Shown: positions 58,019-64,000 of the stretch, piece by piece
Position numbering within the stretch: position 1 is the stretch's first letter
Layout: every line of letters starts with the position of its first letter
NCBI GenBank assembly: GCA_009694135.1
Contig: SHVS01000007.1
Coordinates: forward strand, 1 to 64,000
Direction: 5' to 3'
Source: Alphaproteobacteria bacterium
GTDB taxonomy: Bacteria; Pseudomonadota; Alphaproteobacteria; UBA6615
Length of the DNA: 64,000 bases
Made by a program: the position numbers and the translations under genes
Notes under the pieces: generated by a model
What the model was told of the DNA's origin: nothing
The model's database searches: none
Seen by the model: only the letters and a program-made list of their open reading frames with translations

Positions 58019-58198
58019 GCTTTGTTCCTCGCTCTCGCCGCGACCCAGTCGCCGCGGAGCGGCGGATTATACGGGCGTCTGGGACCCCCGCAACCGCCGT
58101 CCCGGGCGACGACCCTAGGTGCGGAAACGTTAACGTTGTACCATCAGGCGTCGAGTCGATGCGCGGGCACGGGACGCCCGATGAAGCAGGCGTGGGGA

Positions 58199-58405
58199 TC
58201 AGGCGGTGATGTCCGGCAGCAGTTGGTCCTTGAGCTCGGCGATCTGATCCTTGAGCAGGAGTTTGCGCTTCTTTAACCGCAGCAGTTGCAACTCGTCGGC
58301 ATCGGGCTCGGCCGCGACCCGGGACAGCACTGCATCGAGGTCGCGATGCTCGCCTTGCAACTCCGCCAGCTTGCGTTTGAGCGTGTCGCGTTCCCGCAGA
58401 TCCAT
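58199..58405 (-). CDS. YdcH/DUF465 family protein
   Basis: A 68-aa protein of two short helices forming a coiled-coil hairpin: ERDTLKRKLAELQGEHRDL and LQLLRLKKRKLLLKDQIAEL. Typical YdcH/DUF465, whose function is unknown. A second YdcH-like gene lies at 60181-60348. Confidence 0.85.
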   Translation of the reverse strand: MDLRERDTLKRKLAELQGEHRDLDAVLSRVAAEPDADELQLLRLKKRKLLLKDQIAELKDQLLPDITA

Positions 58406-58491
58406 GACCGACCGATACCCATCGCCGGGGCGCCGATACTAGCAGAGTCGCCCTATCGCTCTATGCCCAATTCACAGCGGAACCGCATGAC

Positions 58492-59574
58492 ATGAGCAAG
58501 CGCATCGGCATCCTGACCAGCGGCGGCGACTGCGCCGGGCTGAATGCGGCCATCGCCGGCGCCGTGCGGCGGGCGGTCGAGGGCTATGGCTGGCAGATGA
58601 TCGGCATCCGCGAAGGCACGGCAGGACTCTTGCGCCGGCCGATCGACTGCGAACCGCTCGATCCGCGCAATTTCACCGGCATGGTGGTGCGCCAAGGCGG
58701 CACGGTGCTCGGGACCACCAATCGCGGCGATCCCTTCGCCTATCCGATGCCGGATGGAACGCTGAAGGATCGCTCGGAATAGATCATCGCCGGCTATCGC
58801 GAGCTCAATCTCGACGCGCTGATCGGCATCGGCGGCGATGGCAGCCTGGCGATCCTGCGCCGGCTGGCCAAGCAGGGCGGCATCCCGCTGATCGGCGTGC
58901 CAAAGACGATCGATAACGACCTGGGCGCGACCGAGTTTTCGCTCGGTTATGCCACCGCCGTCGATGTCGCCACCCAGGCGCTCGACATGCTGCAACCGAC
59001 GGCGGCCAGCCACTCGCGCGTCATGCTGCTGGAAGTCATGGGGCGCGACGCCGGTCATATCGCGCTCGCCGCCGGCATCGCCGGCTCGGCCGATATCGTG
59101 TTGATCCCGGAAATCCCTTATAAGATCGAGGTGATCGCCGCCAAGATCGAGGCGCTGCGCGCCGGCGGGCGCAATTTCGCCCTCGCCATCGTCGCCGAAT
59201 CGGTCAAGCGCGAGAATGGGGAATCGGCGAAGATCACGCACAACACCGGCGAAAAGCGCTATGGCGGCATCGGCAACTACCTGGCCGAACGCATTGCCGA
59301 GGCGACCAGCGCGGAAACGCGCGTGACCGTGCTCGGCCACGTCCAGCGGGGCGCCGCGCCGTCGGCGACCGATCGCCTGATGGGTCAGGTGTTCGGGGTC
59401 AAGGCGGTCGATCTGATCGCCGAGGGCAAGCACGACCGCATGGTCGCCTGGCGGAATCGCGACGTGGTTGACGTGCCGATCGAAGACGCGATCCGCCAGT
59501 ATCAGGTGATCGACCCGCAAGGCATGCTGGTCCAGGCGGCGCGCGGCCTGACCATTTGTCTCGGTGATCGGTGA
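58492..59574 (+). pseudogene. pfkA: 6-phosphofructokinase interrupted by an in-frame TAG
   Basis: The N-terminal part (ILTSGGDCAGLNAAIAGAVR) and the rest (IGIGGDGSLAILRRLAKQGG, then PKTIDNDLGATE) are in the same frame, separated only by TAG at codon 97 (58780-58782). Without it the protein is 360 aa, complete. GGDGS matches ATP enzymes, while PKTIDND is the lysine-bearing loop of the PPi/mixed subclass. A GAG-to-TAG change would explain it. If real, glycolysis relies on another route or isozyme. Confidence 0.85.
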
Positions 59575-59577
59575 GCC

Positions 59578-60117
59578 ATGACTGACGCCGCCCGTCTCTG
59601 GCGGTGGTGCGGCGAGGTCTATCGGCGGCTGGGCGTGGCCGAGGCTTGCCTCCGCCTGCAAGACGAATGCGGCGCCGATGTCAATCTGGCGCTCACGCTC
59701 ATCTGGGGCGGCAGCGAGGGCATCTCCTCCATCGATGCCGCCGCGCTTTCCAAGCTGCTCGATATCTCGCGGAACTGGCAGGCGCAGGTCGTTGCGCCGC
59801 TGCGTGGCGTCCGCCGCGCGCTCAAGCCGGACACCGCCGCTGCCACGCAGGCGCTGCGCACACAGGTCAAAACCATCGAACTGGAAGCCGAGCGCATCGA
59901 GCAGGAGATGCTTGCCGCCGCGCTGCCCACGCCGAGCGGCAGCGACCGGGCCCTCGCCTCGGCGGCGGAGAATCTGAGTCTTTATCTGCATAACTTGACG
60001 CCGGTCAATTCGGCGCTTCCATTGGCGAGCATAATCCTGTCCGCGGTTTTCGCGGATGCGACAGCGGAGGAGATCGCCGCTGCGCTCGCAAAGGAAGGGC
60101 GCGCACCCAGACGATAG
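59578..60117 (+). CDS. TIGR02444 (DUF2390) family protein
   Basis: A 179-aa helical protein beginning LWRWCGEVYRRLGVAEACLR and continuing LQDECGADVNLALTLIW, the TIGR02444 signature. The function is unknown. It starts 3 bp after the pfk stop and may be translationally coupled to it. Confidence 0.85.
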   Translation: MTDAARLWRWCGEVYRRLGVAEACLRLQDECGADVNLALTLIWGGSEGISSIDAAALSKLLDISRNWQAQVVAPLRGVRRALKPDTAAATQALRTQVKTIELEAERIEQEMLAAALPTPSGSDRALASAAENLSLYLHNLTPVNSALPLASIILSAVFADATAEEIAAALAKEGRAPRR

Positions 60118-60180
60118 GAATTTTGTCCCGCATGGTGTAGCCTCACAGCGCTTGATTCGCCTGCATAAGGAGGTCTGGAA

Positions 60181-60348
60181 TTGGTGGAAGCCAAGGACGT
60201 CAGCGATCTCAAGGCTAGACATGCCGAGCTCGAAGCGAAATTGGACGCCGAAAAGCGCAGAAACGCGCCGAATGCAACGATGATCGCCGAGCTCAAACGC
60301 GCCAAGCTTCGCATCAAGGACCGTCTCGCGGTCCTCGCGCACGCGTAG
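60181..60348 (+). CDS. Second YdcH/DUF465-like small protein
   Basis: A 55-aa helical protein (VSDLKARHAELEAKLDAEKR, then MIAELKRAKLRIKDRLAVLA). AAGGAGG lies 7 nt before the TTG start; a GTG is one codon later. The two-helix pattern and KRAKLRIKD segment match YdcH. Confidence 0.75.
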   Translation: MVEAKDVSDLKARHAELEAKLDAEKRRNAPNATMIAELKRAKLRIKDRLAVLAHA

Positions 60349-60521
60349 GACTTCGGCGCCCCTAGGCGCCGAACGGAGGCTTGAGCCCTTTGACGCGACG
60401 GCGACATGCGCCGTCGCGCAGGGGAGTTGTAGCGTCCGTCACACACATTAAAGTTATTGCGGCCGTGCCGGCGATCCGTGGCAGGATCGCTTTCCGCAAT
60501 CATCCGGATGGGTCCGCGCGA

Positions 60522-61112
60522 ATGCGTAAATTTGCCCTGCTCGTCCTCCTTTCTTTGCTCCCGGCCGCGGCTTTCGCCCAAGCGGGCGGGAACGGCCCGA
60601 AAACACCCTATGCCGGCCAGGACGCGCGCGACATCAAAAGCCTCTCGGCCGACGACATCGCCGAACTGCGGCGCGGCGGCGGCTGGGGCTTGGCGAAAGC
60701 GGCCGAGCTGAACGGCATCCCCGGACCGGCGCATGTGTTGGAGCTCAAAGGCGAGCTAGGACTGACCCCCGACCAAGTGGCGGCGATCAGCGCCGTCTTC
60801 GCGAAGATGCAGGCTGCGGCCGTAGCGGAAGGCGAGCGGCTCATTGGCTTGGAATACACGCTCGAAGAGCAGTTTCGAAACCGAACCATGACTGACGCCA
60901 GCCTCCGGCAATCCCTGGGCGAGATCGAGCACAGCCGACAAGCGTTGCGGTTTATTCATTTGTCCACGCACCTGACCACATCGCCGCTGCTGTCGCCGGC
61001 GCAGATCAAGCGCTATGCCGAGCTGCGCGGCTATGGCCAGGAGGATCCTTGCGCCACGATTCCCGCCGGCCACGATCCGGCGATGTGGCGCATGCACAAT
61101 GGATGCAAGTAA
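60522..61112 (+). CDS. Small periplasmic helical protein (Spy/CpxP-like)
   Basis: A 196-aa protein with a signal peptide (MRKFALLVLLSLLPAAAFAQ) and helical content. LTPDQVAAISAVFAKMQAAA resembles the LTxxQ motif of Spy/CpxP chaperones, and LSPAQIKRYAELRGY is a second partial copy. It may bind metals or protect periplasmic proteins. ATG at 60522 is chosen for the signal peptide. Confidence 0.7.
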   Translation: MRKFALLVLLSLLPAAAFAQAGGNGPKTPYAGQDARDIKSLSADDIAELRRGGGWGLAKAAELNGIPGPAHVLELKGELGLTPDQVAAISAVFAKMQAAAVAEGERLIGLEYTLEEQFRNRTMTDASLRQSLGEIEHSRQALRFIHLSTHLTTSPLLSPAQIKRYAELRGYGQEDPCATIPAGHDPAMWRMHNGCK

Positions 61113-61132
61113 CCGCTTTCGCGGATAAGGCG

Positions 61133-62677
61133 CTAGACGCCCGCCAGCGCGCGCAGCTTGAGCCGCGCAATACGGCCGGTTGAACTCCGCGGCAAGGGGC
61201 CGAGATGCACTCGGCACGGATCGGCCGGCAGGTCGAGCGCCATGCGGCAATGCGCGGCGAGTTCGATCTCGCTCGCGACCGCGTCCGGCTTGAGTTCGAC
61301 GAAAGCGACCGCGCCGAATTCCGGGCCGGGTTCGATCGCGCTCTGCGCCACCGCCGCATGGCCCGCGAGCGCCTGGGTCAGGGCCGCAAAGCTGATGTCC
61401 CTGCCACCGACCTGCACCTTGCCGTCCACGCGCTCCTTGAACTCGATCCAGCCGTCGGCATGGCGCACCGCCAAATCGCCGGTGCGAAAGCCCTGCGGCG
61501 AGAAGGCCGCCGCCGTCGCCGCCGCATCGTCCCAATAGCCGGGCGAGATCAATTCGCCTGCGAGCGTTGCTTCGCCCTCACTCAACCCGTCGGCCGGAAC
61601 CGCGCGCGCGCTGCTTGGATCGAGCAGCGCGAGCGGCGCGAGGAATGCCGCGCGCACGCCGGCGCGCGCGACCATCGCCGTGTCGGCAACATCAGAGAGC
61701 GATTCCCATGGGCTCGTCCAATCGGTCAGTAGCGCCGGCGCATGCGCTTCGGGCGGGCCCCAGGCCTGGGTCACGCGCAAGTTGATGGCGGCCAGATCGC
61801 GCACCAGCGAAAGCGACGGGGGCGCGACCGTGAGAAACGACGCCGGGGCGCGCAGGCTGCGCTGGGCGGCGCGGGCAACGGCAAGCAGCGCTTGCAGCAG
61901 CGCCGGCGAGCCGAAGCTGTGCGTCGCGACATGCGCCTGCAGCGCCGCGAATACGCCCGCCGGCGTCACGCGCGCGAGGCAGAGACTCGTCCCGCCCAGC
62001 GCGGCCAAGGCCCAAGGCAGGCTTAAGCCCCCAGCCTGCGTCATCGGCTGGGTCCACAGCGTGATCGCGTGCCGCGGCAGGCCCCAGCCGAGGATCATCG
62101 CCAGCGCCCCGAGCGTGGCGCCACGATGGCTGTAAGTGATCGCGCGCGGTGTCGCGCCCGGCTGATACACGATCAGCAGCGGCGCCTGCTCGCTGTCCGG
62201 CCGGAGCCAAGCGTAGCCCGGATCGCCGCGGTCGACGAACGCATCGAAGGTTACGGAATCGCGTTGCCCGCGGTCGCCGGCGGAACTGGCGTCCACGATG
62301 AGCCCGTCGAATGAGTCGGCGAGGGCGGAAGCGGCCTGCATGTGCTCGAAATCGGCGAGCAGAATCTTGGCGCCGCTATGGCTAAGGGCTGAGGCCAGAA
62401 CCGTCGCATCCTGACGCGGCCCGAGCGCGGCCAAGATCGCACCGGCCATGGGTATGCCCCACAGCGCGACGGCGAGCGGGCGGCCATTGGGAAGCAAGAC
62501 CGCCACGCGGTCGCCGGGCGCGATGCCGGCTTTCGCCAGCGCAGAAGCCAAACGGCGCGCATCCTGCGCCAACTCGCGCCAGCTTGTGCGCCGCTCGGCG
62601 GCGATCAGCGCCGCCCGCTCGGGAAATGCCTCCGCCGCCCGAAGCAAAAAATCGATCGGCGTCAGCGCCATCGCCAT
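61133..62677 (-). CDS. AMP-dependent synthetase/ligase, degenerate
   Basis: A 514-aa acyl-CoA-synthetase-like protein. The A7 region RTGDL is intact, but the phosphate loop is LLIVYQPGATPRAITYSH (usual YTSGTTGxPKG) and the C-terminal catalytic lysine motif PxxxxGK reads PRSSTGRIARLK, so the A10 lysine is Arg. The enzyme may be inactive in adenylation or use a modified mechanism. Confidence 0.8.
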   Translation of the reverse strand: MAMALTPIDFLLRAAEAFPERAALIAAERRTSWRELAQDARRLASALAKAGIAPGDRVAVLLPNGRPLAVALWGIPMAGAILAALGPRQDATVLASALSHSGAKILLADFEHMQAASALADSFDGLIVDASSAGDRGQRDSVTFDAFVDRGDPGYAWLRPDSEQAPLLIVYQPGATPRAITYSHRGATLGALAMILGWGLPRHAITLWTQPMTQAGGLSLPWALAALGGTSLCLARVTPAGVFAALQAHVATHSFGSPALLQALLAVARAAQRSLRAPASFLTVAPPSLSLVRDLAAINLRVTQAWGPPEAHAPALLTDWTSPWESLSDVADTAMVARAGVRAAFLAPLALLDPSSARAVPADGLSEGEATLAGELISPGYWDDAAATAAAFSPQGFRTGDLAVRHADGWIEFKERVDGKVQVGGRDISFAALTQALAGHAAVAQSAIEPGPEFGAVAFVELKPDAVASEIELAAHCRMALDLPADPCRVHLGPLPRSSTGRIARLKLRALAGV

Positions 62678-62692
62678 CGGCGCCGGCGGGCG

Positions 62693-63331
62693 CTAGCGGG
62701 TTTCGCCGCCGCGCTTGAGCGTCATCCCGGCCATCCAGGCAGGGATGTTGGAGCGTGGCGCTTCCTTCTCCGCCGGCGCGTCCACGGTCGGCTCTGGCGC
62801 ACGCTTGCGCCCGGCGGCGCGCGCCTTGGCGATCGCGTCGTCAAGATCGACCTGGCGGCACAGGCCAAGGATGACCGGGTCGCGCGGGCGGATGTTTCTG
62901 CTGTTCCAATGCGTGCGGTCGCGTACCGCCGCAATGGTTGGCTTGGTGGTGCCGAGCAGCTTGCACACCTGCGCATCCGACAGCTCGGGGTAGTGGCGCA
63001 GCAGGAAGGCAAGCGCATCCGGCTTGTCCTGGCGCTTGGATACCGGGGTATAGCACGGCCCCTTGGCCCGCTTAGCCAGCAGGGGCACCTCAAGCCGGCG
63101 CATCTCCAGACGGACCTTGGGATCGGCGCTGGCGCGGTTGATCTCCTCCCAGGTGAGCTGGCCATTGGCGGTCGGGTCCAGGGCTTTGATCCCCTGCGCC
63201 ACCTCGCCGTCGGCGATCCCCTGCACCTCGAGCGCATGCATACCGCAAAACGCGCCGATCTGCTCAAATGTGAGATGCGTGTTCTCGACCAACCAGACGG
63301 CGGTCCCTTTGGGCATGAGTGGCGGCGGCAT
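62693..63331 (-). CDS. trcR: Cell cycle transcriptional regulator TrcR (DUF1013)
   Basis: A 212-aa DUF1013 protein: MPKGTAVWLVENTHLTFEQI, CGMHALEVQGIADGEVAQGI, ALAFLLRHYPELSDAQVCKL and GTTKPTIAAVRDRTHWNS. The family occurs widely in alphaproteobacteria and is linked to cell-cycle transcription. The ATG at 63331 has AAGGA 8 nt upstream; the open frame to 63376 has none. Confidence 0.88.
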   Translation of the reverse strand: MPPPLMPKGTAVWLVENTHLTFEQIGAFCGMHALEVQGIADGEVAQGIKALDPTANGQLTWEEINRASADPKVRLEMRRLEVPLLAKRAKGPCYTPVSKRQDKPDALAFLLRHYPELSDAQVCKLLGTTKPTIAAVRDRTHWNSRNIRPRDPVILGLCRQVDLDDAIAKARAAGRKRAPEPTVDAPAEKEAPRSNIPAWMAGMTLKRGGETR

Positions 63332-63483
63332 AGGCTGATCCTTCTCGACCGCGGGCGTCCCGGAGGACGCGCGCAATGAACCAATCGTGGGAAGGTTCCC
63401 TATATAAGGAGGGCGCGCGCCAGATGCAAAACTTCCGAGCAGGTGCTAGGCTTTAGGCCCCGTAACGCTCCCAGGCGCGGTCG

Positions 63484-63669
63484 ATGGAGCTCGACGACCT
63501 CCCGAAGAAGCCCAAGAAGCCCTATGAGCCGCTGGCGCTCGACGGGTGGTCGGCGATTGACCTACAGGAATACCTTGACCACCTGCATGCGGAGCAACGC
63601 CGAGCCAAGGCGCAGCTCGACGCCAAACAGGGCTTGCGCGGCGCCGCCGAAGCAATTTTCAAGCGCTGA
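63484..63669 (+). CDS. DUF1192 family protein
   Basis: A 61-aa protein with the pattern MELDDLPKKPKKPYEPLALD, then WSAIDLQEYLDHLHAEQRRA. DUF1192 proteins are short, alphaproteobacterial and of unknown function. Divergent from trcR. Confidence 0.85.
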   Translation: MELDDLPKKPKKPYEPLALDGWSAIDLQEYLDHLHAEQRRAKAQLDAKQGLRGAAEAIFKR

Positions 63670-63676
63670 GCGGCTG

Positions 63677-63692
63677 TTAACGCGCCGTTAAC
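63677..63692. promoter_or_regulatory. CtrA-type box
   Basis: TTAA-N7-TTAAC (63677-63680 and 63688-63692) matches the CtrA recognition sequence. It lies 7 bp after the DUF1192 gene and before the candidate sRNA. Confidence 0.55.
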
Positions 63693-63699
63693 TGTGTGC

Positions 63700-63813
63700 G
63701 GGCCAATATCGGACTGTCGACGTTAGGTCCCTTCGGCTTCGCCGAAAACCTCGTCAATGCCTCCCTGTCGTAACTCGGCCGCTCCGGCGAAATCTGGAGC
63801 GGCCTTTTTCTTT
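63700..63813 (+). ncRNA. Candidate small RNA between CtrA box and terminator
   Basis: About 110 nt without a credible ORF run from the CtrA-type box to a strong intrinsic terminator. The stretch can form a small hairpin (CTTCGGCTTCGCCGAA) and displays CCTCCCT, an anti-Shine-Dalgarno-like motif as seen in several alphaproteobacterial sRNAs. The start is inferred; it may equally be the trailer of DUF1192. Confidence 0.4.
63777..63813 (+). terminator. Intrinsic terminator
   Basis: A perfect 9-bp stem GGCCGCTCC/GGAGCGGCC with a 10-nt loop is followed by TTTTTCTTT. A strong Rho-independent terminator on the plus strand. Confidence 0.9.
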
Positions 63814-63814
63814 G

Positions 63815-64000
63815 CTAGCGCAGGTGCGGCGGCATGCTGCGACGGATCTCGGCTTCCAGCGTCTGATCGATCTGCTCCATCAGCGCCGCGGTTAGCTCGG
63901 CCCAGGCCAGCCGCCGCCCCTCGATGGTGATGCTTTCGGGCACCGAGCGGGAGGCCGTCGCCTCGGCGAACACGCGCGCAATCTTCACTTCGCCATTGAG
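63815..64000 (-). CDS. 3' end of an unidentified gene
   Basis: The last 61 codons and stop of a gene entering from the right edge. The product ends ELTAALMEQIDQTLEAEIRR then SMPPHLR. I do not recognise the family; it has no membrane segment in this part. The TAG stop is at 63815-63817. Confidence 0.6.
   Translation of the reverse strand, partial: LNGEVKIARVFAEATASRSVPESITIEGRRLAWAELTAALMEQIDQTLEAEIRRSMPPHLR

Noticed and set aside
58453-60342. Long minus-strand open frame of 629 codons across pfk and the TIGR02444 gene
   Set aside because: Antisense shadow; the plus-strand genes are recognisable families.

Overview
This window is high-GC DNA from an alphaproteobacterium, most likely in or near the Rhodospirillales. 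Several markers point there: the ftsH-tilS-cpoB / pal-tolBARQ-ybgC-ruvBAC-yebC order, a 6S RNA between zapA and fthC, class I LysK, Usg, COQ9, ApaG, class-specific cell-cycle proteins (RcdA/DUF1465 and TrcR/DUF1013), a DUF1192 protein, and a CtrA-type TTAA-N7-TTAA site. The genus is inference; no rRNA gene is present.

Layout. 1-324: a palindrome and what looks like the end of an IS21-type element. 325-14971 (minus strand): a long co-directional envelope and DNA-repair block (ftsH, tilS, Tol-Pal, Ruv, yebC, ymdB-like, fthC, 6S RNA, zapA). 15203-22943 (plus): gap, a small unknown gene, thiE, efp, suhB, then a three-gene stator-like envelope set (OmpA-like, MotA/TolQ-like, MotB/OmpA-like). 22953-29565: a frameshifted beta-solenoid membrane protein, an MsbA-type ABC exporter, rpmE, rcdA-like, a heat-regulated hsp20 with a sigma-32 promoter and ROSE-like thermometer, folE and apaG. 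29762-37749: tRNA-Gly(CCC), YjgN/DUF898, an M48 peptidase, an MFS carrier, two Sel1 proteins and a divergent PEP carboxylase. 38013-39429: three decayed genes (MBL hydrolase, truncated haemoglobin, 2Fe-2S/FAD reductase). 39458-42596: a Zur-controlled zinc operon without znuA. 42593-47114: ctaA, an adrenodoxin-type ferredoxin reductase, usg, an orphan groES and an MFS carrier. 47215-48060: a MarR regulator with three copies of one palindromic operator. 48203-58018: a DinG/XPD-like helicase, lysK, a methyltransferase, a class IV aminotransferase, def, coq9, purK and purE. 58199-64000: two YdcH-like peptides, pfk with an internal amber stop, a TIGR02444 protein, a small periplasmic protein, a degenerate AMP-ligase, trcR, a DUF1192 protein, a CtrA box with a candidate sRNA, and a truncated gene at the edge.

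Most of the window is housekeeping. The points most worth following are the EF-P without its modifiable lysine, the uncharacterised stator triad, the hsp20 control region, the MarR palindromes, the head-to-head deletion scar at 38.0-39.4 kb, and a group of single-base lesions (two C-run frameshifts and one nonsense codon) that are either real pseudogenes or sequencing errors.
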